A stretch of 64,000 nt of DNA from Psococerastis gibbosa. Lineage: Eukaryota; Arthropoda; Insecta; Psocodea; Psocidae. This document shows, one piece after another, positions 32,240 through 43,982 of this stretch (position 1 is the stretch's first letter; the number at the start of each line of letters is the position of its first letter). The stretch is from contig OZ020485.1 of assembly GCA_963971405.1 (NCBI GenBank), positions 47,861,469 through 47,925,468 of the forward strand. Direction: 5' to 3'. The position numbers and the translations under genes were made by a program. The notes below the pieces were generated by a model, which did no database searches, had not been told where the DNA came from, and saw only the letters and a program-made list of their open reading frames with translations.

Positions 32240-34780
32240 ACTAGGGAGCAAGCATCACTCTTAAAACTGCTTGGGGTACCTTATTTTAATATCCACTTGG
32301 AGAGAGACAATGCTGACAAAGTAGCATTTTTTAACTTATTAAATAGCTACGGACTCCATGTTGGAAATCTAGAACCAACTACAGGCACAGCCTGCATTGA
32401 CACCGTCGTCTCCACCCAGGCCTACAAAGTGGAGACCATGGAGCCGGTGGTTGCTGATCACCGTGCCGTTGTTATGAGAGCTGCATGGAAAAAGCAAAAA
32501 ATAGGACATATTCCATGGTCTCGCAATTACACCTTCCAGTACAGGAAGTTTAGTGATGGGACAAAGACTATGTTTAGGGAGTCCTTGGCCCAAGTAAATT
32601 GGCATAGTCTAGTAGTCCATACGGACCCACTCTTGACCTTTAATAACATATTTAAAGCAATAAATGGTAAAATAAACCAATTTTTCCCCATTCTCAACAA
32701 ATCTGGGCCGCCCAAGCATAGACACCAGCCACAAAAATTATGGTATACTGATGAACTAAGGCAATATAGAAACAGAGTGCTCTTATCAAATGACCTGTAT
32801 AAGCATTCTGCTGACAATGAACGAAAAACCCGTCACTATCGCGACTATATAGAGTGTAAAAAGCGTTATCGTAAAATGGTCCGAAACGCAAGAAAAGAAT
32901 ATAACACAGGTCTTATAGGTAATGCTCCAAACCCCAGCAAAGCAGCTTGGCAGATTGTCAACAAGGAGAGGAAGATGCCATTAAAGAAAGTCTCAGCAAA
33001 TAGCCCTGATGATATCAATAATTTCTTTGTCGACTCAGTAGCGAATGTTGTTGACCAAATTCCAGTATCAGGAAGAAATCCGACTGATAGGGTGCCGAGA
33101 GCAGAAACAAGATTGCAAAACTGGAAGGCAACCTCCCCATTGCAAATCACAAAGATGGTCAAAGGCTTTAAAAATTCCGAAAGTCCTGATGTGTATGGGC
33201 TGTCCCCTAAACTGCTTAAATTGGTGATTGACATACTAGCTGAGCCAATCAGCATTGCTTTAAACGCCTGCCTGCAAGCTGAAGTATTCCCAGAGGAGCT
33301 AAAAATGTCCAGAACTATTCCCGTTTTCAAAAAGGGTGATTCCAGCTCATTAGCAAATTACAGGCCAATTTCCATTATACCCACAATAGCCAAAGTTTTC
33401 GAATCTGTCATGAATTGTCAACTTATAGAATACTTGGAAACAAACAGTTTGCTCAACCCAAGCCAACATGGGTTCAGAAAAGGCAGATCAACCACAAGTG
33501 CCCTCCTTTCACTGGCAAAGGAAATTCTGAATACTTTTGAAAATGGCCATTCCCTATCACTCACCCTATGTGATCTTAGCAAAGCTTTTGATTGTGTAAA
33601 TCACGAGGTTCTCTTGGACAAGCTAAGGAAATATGGATTAGATGGGGTGGTGCATCAGACATTTACCTCATACCTAGCAGGCAGGCGTCAATGCGTGACA
33701 ATACTTGGGGCAATTTCAAAATGGCTGCTTGTCAAATATGGTGTACCCCAAGGCTCAGTGCTGGGTCCTGCACTGTTCTTAATCATGGTGAATGATTTAG
33801 GCCTCCAGACCCTGCTATTTGCTGATGACACAACCATACATTGCAGGGGCCCCTCTCCCACTGAAGCCCGATTGTTGGCAGAGGCCTTATTGGCCGAAGT
33901 CAAACAGTGGTTCGAAGACAACAAGCTACTGCTCAATGACGAAAAAACACAAAAAATGACTTGTTCCCTTCAAACAAGAACCCTAAACACCGAGCGTGAT
34001 AATGTAAAACTGTTAGGCTTCACTGTGGATTCCATGCTGACTTGGTCCGCACACTGTGAACTGCTGTGTAGCAAATTATCAAAAGTAGTATTTCTACTAA
34101 GAAAGCTAAAAAATCTGGTTACCCAGCAGTATTTGGTGGTGGTGTATCATGCTCTTTTCCACAGCCATATAAACTACGGTATACTCATCTGGGGCCACTC
34201 GCCAGGAGTGGCTGATGTCCTTTTACTTCAAAAAAAGGCTGTCAGAATAGTGGCGTCTGGTGGCCGGAGGGACTACTGCAAGCCTCTATTTACGTCTATG
34301 GGTATACAAACAGTGTACAGCCAGTATATTCTCTCTTGCTTACTGTACGTAAAAGCAAACGTAGAGCGTTTCGCAGAGAGAAGTACTGTTCACTCCCATA
34401 ACACAAGAAATGCTCACCGGTTGGATTTGCCCAGATGCAGGCTAACTAAGTCCCTTGCATCGTTCCCAAACTCGGCAATCAAGTACTACAATGCGTTGCC
34501 CACCGATTTGGCGAATAAAGATTTTTCAGAATTTAAGGTCGCTGTAATAAGCAAGATGAAGAAATGTCCACTGTATGGCTTGGACGAGTTTAGGGAAATA
34601 AATTGGGATATAATATAATCACATACGGCCCCCTCCTTTCCATTTAACGTGTGCTGTTGCATAAAATTTGTTGTTGTTCTATATTTTTTAACACTGGTAG
34701 ATAGATTACACCCGCTTTGGACGCCGTCAATCCCACCTTGGTGGGTCACTGACAAAGATTGATTGATTGATTGATTGATT
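32240..34780 (+). mobile_element. 5'-truncated LINE with an open endonuclease-RT frame
   Basis: The frame is open from about 32240 to the stop at 34618. It begins at the end of an APE-type endonuclease (FNIHLERDN ... IDTVVS ... PVVADHRAVVMR) and continues into a full RT: ANYRPISIIPTIAKVFE, HGFRKGRSTTSALL, LCDLSKAFDCVNHEVLLDKL, KYGVPQGSVLGPALFLI, LLFADDTT, then a C-terminal VHSHNTRN segment. About 140 bp of 3' UTR end in six GATT repeats (34757-34780), a microsatellite tail typical of CR1/L2-like elements. No internal stop in over 770 codons suggests a recent insertion. The 5' half of the element is missing. Related 3' pieces occur at 48740-48905 and 60600-61060. Confidence 0.9.
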
Positions 34781-36839
34781 AGCAGGGATTAGCTTATTCC
34801 GATCAACTGTCAAACTCAAAAGGTAGTCTAACATTTCTTTGACTTGTCAATAACAGCCGCGACGTACAAACCCCAATAGTCCATCGCCTAATCCCTACTG
34901 CAGTATCCCAAGAACCGACTGTCAGGGTTGTTGAACCACAAAACTAGGGTGTCTCTTAAATGAAACCAACAAGTTATAGGAACTGAAGAAGCAATTTATT
35001 AAGGAAATTGTGAATTGGGGAAAACAGCACCATAACTTTTACACAACTTACATTTTCATAATAAGATAATTTACCAACCTCTGGCTACTGGCAAATTAAA
35101 GTTACATAATAAACAAATTTAGATTCAATCAGCAATTGAACGATAGTTAAACCCTATGAAAGAAAATAAAGCCAGTCCATGATGCTTACGTGAGCAGACC
35201 TCGGTTAGCATCAGCCTACTGTATGTTTACCTAACGTAAAATTTAAACTAGGACAAAATGCCTCTGGGCGCCAACCACTTACTCTTTTTCCTAATTTACC
35301 AAATTGTAACTAGTGCTCCTTTTATTAAGGCGTGGTCCACTTAATAAAAAGCTTGCCATCATACAGGTTAAACAGTAGGCCCAACTAACAGAGATCTGCT
35401 TACGTAACAGGTAGAAGATAATAAACAATTTGAACAAATGCTGTAACTGATTGATTGCTTGATTTATTAACTAAAAATGAAACGATGCTACCTGGACTGG
35501 AGTAGAGAAATACCCGAAAGGAGGTTGACTGACGTAGCGCCCGCGAGGAGGTGTTGAACAACCCCTCAGCAATTTTAGATTACCCCATCAGCACCGTCCT
35601 CGGTCGTTACTTGCCCAGGGTGGATCACCCCAGGCTGAATCCGGTTGTCACATCATCTTTTTATCATCTTTCCCCCTAGCCACCAAGCCCGGTCCTCCCA
35701 GGATTGCCGAAAACGGTTCGTTAGCCTTCCATAGACCCTTCAGTACTTATCAGCTTCATTCTTCTCACCTTCCATGGCCGTACCTCCAGGTTTCAAGGCA
35801 AGTCACTATAGCCACACTTTTAAGTTCCCGTTCTCGACACTCTAAACTTAATATATATAATATTATCATTTAAAATATAAGTAAAATCCGTTTTTTTTTT
35901 TTAATTCAAATGTTTCGCACACTCCTCAGCTGTTCTTGACAGCCACCCGACAAGTTCCAAACTGTCCACATTACAAAATTGGTCACAGTACGCGCCATTT
36001 TTCAAACACTACAACTGTAAGGTGGGGAATGTACTCATTCTTGGAATAACTATGGCCTCTGTATCGATGCGAGCAGTAACATGTCCGGATACCGGTGGGA
36101 TAGCGCTAATACGTCGAATAGTATTAATAGTTATACAATATAATAACGCTCCAAAAATGGCACTATTGCATAACCATATTTTTGAAGATACTGTATTTTA
36201 ACGATAACAATTTTTATTAGTAAACCCGCACATTTTGGATCCCTCCCCCCCCCCCACCCCCCCCCCCGTATGCATTTTATCCTTCTTCTTTTTCTTCTAC
36301 TTTTAATTTAATGTTAGCATGAAAACAAGACTTTATATAGTCTTATTGTTCGCTTTTTGTCTTATTTGCAATAAAGTCGTTTTTTCATTTCATTCTTTTC
36401 TATTTATCAATTAGTATAAGTACCATAATAGTTCCATGTTAAATAATTGTCCTGCTGTTAAATTACGGCTGCTCCACCCAAGCCAACCGACCAATCATCA
36501 ACAATCAGAGCGATGATTATCATTAGGCCTAATCATGAGTATTTCTGACTGGAAAACATTAGAAATAAAATGAAAGCAGTTTGGAAAACTGCCCTCCTCT
36601 GATTGGTGGTCAATTCCCAATGGCCACCAATGCTTAACTTATAACGAGCTAGGGCACATCTGGTAAACCGTCAATGGCTGGCAGTTTTCTTTTGGATAAC
36701 GTCATCATTTTGTAGGCGTATAAGATCACTATACGCTCTGGTTGATATGCTGCTGCCAGGTGTCTTGTTTATGTTTGGAGGAAGTAGGAACGAAGCTAAT
36801 AAACAAAAACTTTTATTTTATTAAAACATTATGTAACAA
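34781..36839. other. Intergenic DNA, no gene recognised
   Basis: Contains poly-C tracts near 36243-36268 and an ATTTCATT-like LINE tail near 36365-36395. I could not assign any protein or a bounded element here. Confidence 0.35.
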
Positions 36840-37205
36840 CTAGAATAAGTAATCCCAAAGTAATCTTTAAAAAATTAACTTTGTTTAAGAAACCCACTGG
36901 TGTTAGTACAAAACCCTGAGTGTTTTGGGGAAGAACTGACATCTACAGATTGTTTGTTTGTTTGTTTTCAACGACATGTAACGAGGGAAACCCAGTAGCA
37001 CAGTTAGGCATCCACCTTATCAGCGATTTGAGACTTGCTCAACTCGAAGAGAAGATTCAAATGTGCGACTTGGAAGAGGAGACCTTATTGGTGTATATAG
37101 GACTGGGCGAGTGACGAAGGGGTGTGCTTGTATTCCTAACTGGCTAAATCTATGAGATCTCATATAAATGATGGAATCTCGTAGATTTAGCCAGCAAGTT
37201 AGAAA
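36840..37205 (-). mobile_element. Penelope-like element end fragment, with an inverted second piece
   Basis: Bases 36870-37100 match the terminal repeat and 3' end of the element at 49990-52808 in reverse (AAGAAACCCACT.GTGTTAGTA, GATTTGAGACTTGCTCAACT). From about 37133 a stretch corresponding to the region before the 3' end meets its own inverse (GGCTAAATCTATGAGATCTC ... GTAGATTTAGCCAGC), forming a hairpin. Confidence 0.7.
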
Positions 37206-37212
37206 TAGGCAT

Positions 37213-37379
37213 GGCCATGCCCAGGGGGGTGGTCCATGGGGTCCGGACCCCCCCCTGAAATAAATTTTTTTGCGTCAACCTGTATGGTTTGAAGAATTTA
37301 TCCATTAATTCATTAATAAATTACGTTAAAAATAAATTTTGCCCCCCCCCCCTCCCGAAATCAAAACCTGGGCACGGCC
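37213..37379. mobile_element. Short MITE with GGCCRTGCCCAGG ends
   Basis: GGCCATGCCCAGG at the left and its inverse CCTGGGCACGGCC at the right enclose C/G runs similar to hAT-like MITEs. No clear target duplication was found. Confidence 0.6.
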
Positions 37380-37846
37380 TGCGGAATAGGTAACCTGCCA
37401 CATATGAACGAAGCACTGAGTCGGTTCGATTTTATTAATGTAGTTTAATATTCTTATAAAATTATTAGAATAAACAAAGTGTTTCGGTTTTTCAATAGCT
37501 TGCCCAAAAGTAACCGGCATTTTCGATTTCTACACGAAAGAAATTAATTGGTTGCCGTGGTTTTGTTGTTTTTACTTCCCTACCGTTACCTCATAATTAA
37601 AAATAATGTACCAAAAATGCTCATAAAGCAATTTCAAAAACTAATTATTTGCGGCGCATGAACGTAGCTAAGGTAATTAATTACGATAATAAGATTATGA
37701 GGACAATCAACCTGTCCACACACACTGAATGTGGAATACGAAACGATTGCACCTTCACGTTCCACTGCGTGCCACTCATGGCGCTAGCGTCGTGTGAACA
37801 CTTCCTCCTTGCAAGCATTTCGCCATTTCGTAAACAAACAACAATC

Positions 37847-37861
37847 ATGGCGACGTTTTGA
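37847..37861 (+). CDS. Upstream ORF of UTP18 (MATF)
   Basis: ATGGCGACGTTTTGA in a strong start context (ATCATGG) lies 32 bp before the UTP18 start and is out of frame with it. If the transcript starts upstream it would be translated first and could lower or gate UTP18 initiation. Confidence 0.4.
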   Translation: MATF

Positions 37862-37882
37862 TTAACAACATTTTTAATAAAA

Positions 37883-37888
37883 CACGTG
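37883..37888 (+). promoter_or_regulatory. CACGTG E-box in the UTP18 leader
   Basis: Canonical Myc/Max E-box, five bases before the UTP18 start codon. In Drosophila such boxes just downstream of the transcription start mark Myc-driven ribosome-biogenesis genes; the role here is inferred. Confidence 0.4.
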
Positions 37889-37893
37889 TAAAA

Positions 37894-39381
37894 ATGCCAA
37901 AAGTTAAAAAATCATTTGAACATTCAAAAAATGAGCCCACACAACTCGAGGAAGCTCAACCGAGTATTCAAGAAGAGTGGCAGAAATTAGTGAACGACAT
38001 TGCCAATGAAGAGAGTGAAGAAAGCGTTAGCGAGAATGAGCCTTCGGGTGCTTCATCTGATGAAGATGATACCGTCAAAATTGTAATAAGTGAAGAGAAT
38101 ACGGTAAGAGGGACAAATACTTCGAATAATGTAAATTCTAGTGATAGCAGCGATGATGAGGAAGAGAAACCAGTTGAACAAGACTGTAAGCCAGTGTGGA
38201 TCGACGAGGACGATGTGTTTACAACGCAAGAAGTGCTTGAATTTCAAGGACGTAAAGTAGATCTAGGCCCAAAAGCGGCCAATGACTATAGACAAACCCT
38301 TTTAGAACGGCACAAGGCAATTATGGGTGTTCCCGAGTGGGCAAAAAAGAAGAAAACCAATGTTAAACCCGTTACCGAAATTGGTAGCCTTATTCGGAAT
38401 AAAAAATCCCTCAAAAAAGGAGTATTGGAGATACAAGCGTTGAAAAACCTTAACCGGCAGACTTATACTGAAGGCAGCATTATAAAATCAGTACTCTTTC
38501 ACCCGAACTCTACCGTAGGCCTTGTCGCTGGTATAAACGGAGTTGTAAGTTTGTTTCAAGTAGACGGAAAGGAGAATAATAAATTGCAGTCGATAACGTA
38601 TAGGAGATTTCCGATTAGTTGCGCCGCGTTTCTTAAGAATGGAGAGCAGTTTATGATTGGTTCTCGGCATCATAAGTACTTTTACAGTCACGATCTTATT
38701 GCGGGGAAATCGCAGCAGGTTAGTAACACCACTGTTGATCTTACTAATATGAAAAATTTCTCAGTCACGCCAGACGGACGTATAGCAGCGGTTTGTGGCC
38801 GATTCGGCGAAATCTACCTCCTTGCCGCTGCTTCGAAGGAACACATCGCGACATTGAGGATGAATGGTGAGGTCAATGCTTTGGGGTTCTATGACAATAA
38901 AATGTTTTCGCATGGAAGTGACGGTGAGGTTTACATTTGGGATCTTTCTACTAGAGACTGTATTCATAAATTCATCGATGACGGTTGCATCGCTGGGACT
39001 TCTATCGCTGCAGCTCCAAGCGGTAAGCTATTAGCCTGTGGATCCAGCTCAGGGGTGGTAAATATTTATGATTTAGAGAGATGTCATGCGAGTAAGGAAC
39101 CGGCGCCTTTGAAAACTATTTACAATTTGGTAACTGAAGTGGATTCCATGAAATTTAATGCTACGTCAGAGATTTTGTGCTTTGCGTCGCAGCCAAAGAA
39201 TAATGCGATAAAAATGCTGCACTGTCCATCAATGAGTATTTTTTCAAATTTTCCATCATTTACTGCCAAATTTCATCGTATTCAATGCCTTGATTTTTCG
39301 CCGAATAGTGGCTTTCTTGCGTTTGGCGATAACGCGAAAACGGCGCACTTGTTTCGTCTTAAGCACTATGGTAATTATTGA
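37894..39381 (+). CDS. utp18: U3 snoRNA-associated protein 18 (UTP18), small-subunit processome
   Basis: A single intronless exon encodes 495 residues. UTP18 is a WD40 subunit of the UTP-B part of the small-subunit processome and acts in the nucleolus on 18S pre-rRNA. The first 110 residues are Ser/Glu/Asp-rich; then VWIDEDDVF and YRQTLLERHKAIMGVPEWAK match the conserved pre-propeller segment. The beta-propeller includes KSVLFHPNSTVGLVAG, VSLFQVDGKENN, FPISCAAFLKNGEQFMIGSR, DGEVYIWDLSTRDCIHKFID and ends FGDNAKTAHLFRLKHYGNY, all close to animal UTP18. I chose the ATG at 37894 (AAAATGCC) because the frame extends upstream only to a TTG. The full length matches the family and no break is seen. 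A short leader with a uORF and an E-box precedes it. Confidence 0.95.
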   Translation: MPKVKKSFEHSKNEPTQLEEAQPSIQEEWQKLVNDIANEESEESVSENEPSGASSDEDDTVKIVISEENTVRGTNTSNNVNSSDSSDDEEEKPVEQDCKPVWIDEDDVFTTQEVLEFQGRKVDLGPKAANDYRQTLLERHKAIMGVPEWAKKKKTNVKPVTEIGSLIRNKKSLKKGVLEIQALKNLNRQTYTEGSIIKSVLFHPNSTVGLVAGINGVVSLFQVDGKENNKLQSITYRRFPISCAAFLKNGEQFMIGSRHHKYFYSHDLIAGKSQQVSNTTVDLTNMKNFSVTPDGRIAAVCGRFGEIYLLAAASKEHIATLRMNGEVNALGFYDNKMFSHGSDGEVYIWDLSTRDCIHKFIDDGCIAGTSIAAAPSGKLLACGSSSGVVNIYDLERCHASKEPAPLKTIYNLVTEVDSMKFNATSEILCFASQPKNNAIKMLHCPSMSIFSNFPSFTAKFHRIQCLDFSPNSGFLAFGDNAKTAHLFRLKHYGNY

Positions 39382-39392
39382 TTTACTGATGC

Positions 39393-39398
39393 AATAAA
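39393..39398 (+). terminator. AATAAA polyadenylation signal of UTP18
   Basis: AATAAA begins 12 bp after the stop codon, giving a very short 3' UTR. Confidence 0.7.
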
Positions 39399-39479
39399 GT
39401 AATTTTTTTTAAATAACAGAATAGCAGTTTATTTGGCATGAAAACTTAATGTAACCTAATTCATAACCTTATCCTTAGA

Positions 39480-40190
39480 CGCTAACGTTGTTTTTACGGC
39501 CACTTGGCTAAGCCAATAGCAGGCCGAGGTATAGCACCAACTTAGTCACTCCCAAATTGGAACTACATCGTCCAACTCCCTTGTAAGGCAGTGCAAGACC
39601 GATGATAGGGATGATACCCTTAATTCAAGGGCCATCACCGTAATGTCCCTTACTTCCGTGACCGAGTCCCCCGGCCCCAAACCTTGACGAATAGCAACTG
39701 AGTCTATCCCTCGCGGCTAGATCCATGCGTGGGCAGTCCCATAAAATGTGTTCCACCGTTTCCGGTTGGCTACACTGATGCAGAGGCTGAGTCCACAACT
39801 GATATTCGCTGCAGGTGACACTTCGTCCTGGTGTGTTCAGATATCAGGCGTGACGAGATTGTCACTGCTCCTCGTGACAACTTTAGTGACTCAAACCAGC
39901 CTCCCCATGCCACCCTAGGGAGGATTGAGTGACAGTACCGCCCCCTTGCATCATCGTCCCACATCTTTGTCGCACCGGTTTTTAGTAAAATTTGTATTTA
40001 AAAAAAATAAATACACGCATTTTTATTGTTATCTGCTGTCATTAATCACGGCATCGGCATTTGACTGACATCAATGTAGTCGTAGGTCGGGCCTGCTGAA
40101 TTAATGTATAGTTTTGCACATCTATCGGCCTCTCCATTGCCCGGGATACCTAGCGCTAACGTCTCTTCTTCAAGTTACATGACTAGTTTG
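39480..40190 (-). mobile_element. LINE 3'-terminal fragment (RNase H clade)
   Basis: On the minus strand it reads GIPGNGEADRCAKLYINSAG (end of RNase H), then GRYCHSILPRVAWGGWFESL, HTRTKCHLQRISVVDSA and QPETVEHILWDCPRMD across more than one frame, the usual tail of I/R1-like LINEs. It is 5'-truncated and decayed. Confidence 0.75.
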
Positions 40191-41490
40191 AACTTAGGAG
40201 TCTCTCCAAATGTTTTAATACAAACGGCTGTGAGAGCTAATTAATTATTTCTTGGCCCACAGCCCTCATATTGACGAAAATGCTCTAAAGACACCTCATA
40301 AAAGCTGATAATATACCATAGATTTTGTCTTGTGAACTCTCATTAATCCATAAAAATCGAGTAAGTCTCATTTCTGGAATACGTCGTCAGCTTCTTTTCA
40401 GATTATTTTATTTGATAGAACAATAATTATTACAATTATTAGATAGAACAATAATAATTGATATAAACAAATCTATTATGTATTATCAAAGTCTAAATAT
40501 GTATTTTGAGATTTTGTCAATATACTGTGGAATGATATTTTAATTATTTAATTAATTAGCTCTTACTCTTATATGAAACTTGACAAGCCAATACTCAAAA
40601 TGGCAGGCAACCTATTTTTTAATCAATAAATGTGGTAAAAAGGAAAGAATAATGAACGTTCCGAATATTTATTTACCTTCTAGTTTTTAAAACATTAACA
40701 ATAAAGATACGCCAGGGATTTTGAGTAGAATAGTAACATACAATCAATTGAAATTTGAAAGATGTACAAGAAAATAAGGCGCTAAATTTTCACGTTCACG
40801 TGCCTACGAAGCGGATGAATACAGCAACAGTTGGAATGGAGCGAGTATGGAGAACTTAGGCAGACACATCCTCTGGATTGAACATGCCCTGAAAGAAAGA
40901 ATACCCATAGCATTAAATAATTCAGTTAATTATTTTGACCTGCTATTTTTTGACGCTGCCGTTCAGCATTAACTTATTATTGGGGTTAAAAATGTAAACA
41001 AAACAGTTTAGAATAGCACTTTCTATTATAAAATTATCTTGTTTACATTTTTAATCCCAGGTTAAGATTAAAAATAATCGCTATAGTAGGCTTGCTGGCA
41101 CTTAATGCACAGATTTCCTAATATTTTGCAAAGAAAGGAGGCCCCGGTACTTTTAGAAACAGCCACAGCCGCAAAGATATGAAAATAGTCACATGAGCAA
41201 TTAACAAAAAAGAAAAAGGCTGTGAAACGGGGGGGGGGGGGGGTAGGTACTCTTATTTGCTCTTAAGAAGGCCATGTCTCGATTAACCCATTACCACGAT
41301 AGTATACGCAACTCCCGGATTTAAAATCTATCACCATCAGACCATAAATTGAGTTTACAAAACTGCAACCGTGTAGTGTTTGCCCATGACATAGTCTTCG
41401 CTGCAAAGTAAGCGTGTAAGGATAACTTTTTTTTCTTTTTTAATAAGGTTAATCGGATACAGACAATTTAATGAATGTATATATATACAA
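40191..41490. other. Intergenic DNA with one MITE
   Basis: Family M MITE at about 40962-41075 (GAATAGCACTTTCTATTATA). A poly-G run lies near 41230. Otherwise AT-rich; no gene seen. Confidence 0.45.
40962..41075. mobile_element. Short palindromic MITE (family M)
   Basis: Same core as 13578-13705, about 85 percent alike by eye, with preceding CCGTTCAG.ATTAACTTATT shared as well. Confidence 0.65.
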
Positions 41491-41793
41491 GGCCCGGCGC
41501 ATATTGAGCCCAGCACACGCATGGCAGGTTCTGTAAAGCACATTATCGAATGAGTTGCCGCACATTCGACCCAGTACACGGCTAACCCAGTCAGTTGTGA
41601 ACTCGCACAGATTTCGTGGGCGTGGGTACCATTCCTCTGGAACAGCCATCCCCAAACTATGGCTGACATCACGAATCCTGGGTGAATACTGGCCACTGGG
41701 TTCAATATGAGGTACTCGATCCATCCCATGGTCTGGGTACTGCTTGGGCCGGGTGTGTGCTGCGCGGGTGCTGGGCTCAATATGCGCCGGACC
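41491..41793. mobile_element. 303-bp foldback MITE
   Basis: Arms GGCCCGGCGCATATTGAGCC and the inverse of GGTCCGGCGCATATTGAGCC. Noncoding. Flanks CAA and TAA, so the target duplication is uncertain. Confidence 0.82.
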
Positions 41794-42234
41794 TAACCTC
41801 TTCGGTAGCCTCTGTAGGTTAGCACCCGTGTTGAGTTACGACACGTCTCCAAATTCAAGGTGTTTTCAAAAATACAAGTACCCGGTACGACCTTGCCACT
41901 GAAGCTGATATTATAAATATACTCAATAAGCATACCCGGGCTCTTCTGAGAATGGAGTCTTTGCTGGCATCATAGGGGTGGTCTTTCGACGGGATTTCCA
42001 GGACAGCGGGGATCGGTTGAGTGTGACTGTCGATCACGTGGCGAATCATTTCGGCAACATTCTGATTAATGAGAATTATGTCAATGTCGTCGCGCTTTAT
42101 GAACCGCTTAAACGTTTCTTCAAGATCAGAAACTGCTGTGTCTGCAAAAATAAAATAAGGTTTAAATTTTAAGTTCTCACTACCGTACTCACTACACCAT
42201 TAAAATTTATTAATATTCAATGTTAGAGACCTAA

Positions 42235-42415
42235 TGTTGAAGACCTATAGGACGACCGAGGTTGTCCCTTGAAAAGAAAGTAAGGGAAGACCTCAGGACC
42301 CTCGGCCTCACGCCGGATGATACCCAAGACCGGAACACCTGGAAGATGAAGAACCGTGCCGCCGACCCCGTGGGTGGGATAAGGCGCCGTTAAAGTAAAA
42401 GTAAAGTAAGTAATG
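42235..42415 (+). mobile_element. LINE C-terminus with GTAAA tail
   Basis: Reads KKVREDLRTLGLTPDDTQDR then NTWKMKNRAADPVGGIRRR and a stop, followed by AGTAAAAGTAAAGTAAG. The peptide is the usual end of several LINE ORF2 proteins. Confidence 0.7.
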
Positions 42416-42879
42416 TTCCTCTAATTTTTTTCTACACTAAAATGGGGTCGGGACTAACTCTGGGTTAGTTGTAGAAGGCATTTAAAAAATTGAAAATTTC
42501 CACGCTTTCTACGCCTTTCATAACTACGGCAAATCGATATTAGTGACGGCCACATGCTATATCCCAAAATGGAGAAAAGAGTCCTTAATGAGAGCTCTAG
42601 ACCCGTATTCCATGTGAACTTTTGTGAAGTTTTTAATTTTCAACCGCATGACACATGGAGTAAGCGGGCTTTATAAGGTGTTGATAGGCCTACTGCAATG
42701 GGTGTGTCTTGGATATAGTGCGGTCTGCGGTTTGGAAAACTGTTGTCGGGGTAACGGGTTACCCAAGGGCCATCTCAGTGGTGTAAATGTGTATATCCCC
42801 GAAATGGGAAAATGATAGACAAAATTAACTAATTTGATTTGTCATGAATAATATGCCAGACCAAATAGATGTTTGGATC
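42416..42879. other. Intergenic DNA, no feature recognised
   Basis: Nothing beyond low-scoring short ORFs was seen. Confidence 0.3.
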
Positions 42880-43900
42880 AGCAGTGAGCGGTTTGCTTGG
42901 TAGAATTCAACGTCGTCTGTCTGCGGCAAGACGCTGTTACTATAGAAGAGATCTGGCCAAATATTATACATATACGCCACTGGCGTCTTTGATTTTTCGC
43001 CTTTACTGAGTCATAGGGAACTAACTCAAAATTTGCAGTTTCGGATAAATGCCATCTGGCAGCTAGATGCACGACACCGAAACAACTCGAATCACTTCCA
43101 TTTTGGAACATCTAGCATATATATAAAATATGTAAATCGGGGGGTCGCATAGAAGAAGATGGAGTTACTTCTATACCAACATGTTGCGAAATTGTTGTTC
43201 AGAAAGAGAATTAAGTTAAGAGGACATGCTACGTATAAAATGGCGGTATCCTTTAGTATCTACCGTTAGGTGGGGGTTTCTGATAGGTAGTTTGGTATAC
43301 GTGGTTTTTCGGAGTGAACTGGACAACGAGGTTGCCCAGGGACCGTCTGAGGTAGTATGTTATGGTCTGTGTTAGGTGAGGTAATTGAACGTTGGGATGT
43401 CTGAATAAAGGTTACAGTTGTGTATGAAGGTTAATAATATCATTCGAATTTTTGGAGTTCGACACAGCAAAGGCGTTATAGTTGAGTCTGCGGTTTGCAA
43501 AACTGTTGTCAGTAGCACATTGGACAACAGGCTGTTTAGAATTTCTAAATACTTAGGGCCATTGACGAAGTACAGGCGACCAACTACTTTCGAACTCATG
43601 CATCTCACGCTGGTCGGATGGATTGACCGTCTGTTTTATGCATTGTGGCTGATAAGCTTCAGACTTCATCCTGATGACTTTGGGTCCTTGATTGCCCACA
43701 TGGAGAACAAACCGTGACTCATCGGACCAAATGACTGTTTCCCAACGGTTTTTGGGCCTTTTTGTTACCCGCAAGGGCCTTCAAAAACAGTTTGCCGTTG
43801 TAATTGAAACTGTGTTTTCCGTGACGTGGATGGTCGAGCGAACCTTTGAAAGTGATGAGGCTACTGCGAAGAGCCTTGCCCAGCTGTGACTAATCCCTCC
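42880..43900 (-). mobile_element. Degenerate Tc1/mariner transposon
   Basis: The minus strand carries a broken Tc1-type transposase core: RVTKRPKNRWETVIWSDESR, FVLHVGNQGPKVIRMKSEAY, then GRLYFVNG and ILNSLLSNVLL in another frame. The first catalytic Asp (WSDES) is kept; the rest is frameshifted. No clear terminal repeats were found. The part below about 43200 is uncertain. Confidence 0.75.
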
Positions 43901-43982
43901 AGTCCTTGACAATGGCGACATTTCCGCGTATTTCCTCGTATACCTAACGAGAAGCAGTCACCAACCAGTGTAGTGCCTTCTC

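Noticed and set aside
32866-33330. 154-codon minus-strand ORF
   Set aside because: Shadow of the LINE reverse transcriptase frame on the plus strand.
34900-36000. Possible LTR beginning TGTCAGGGTTGTTGAACC
   Set aside because: No second copy, primer site or coding part was found, so no element is claimed.
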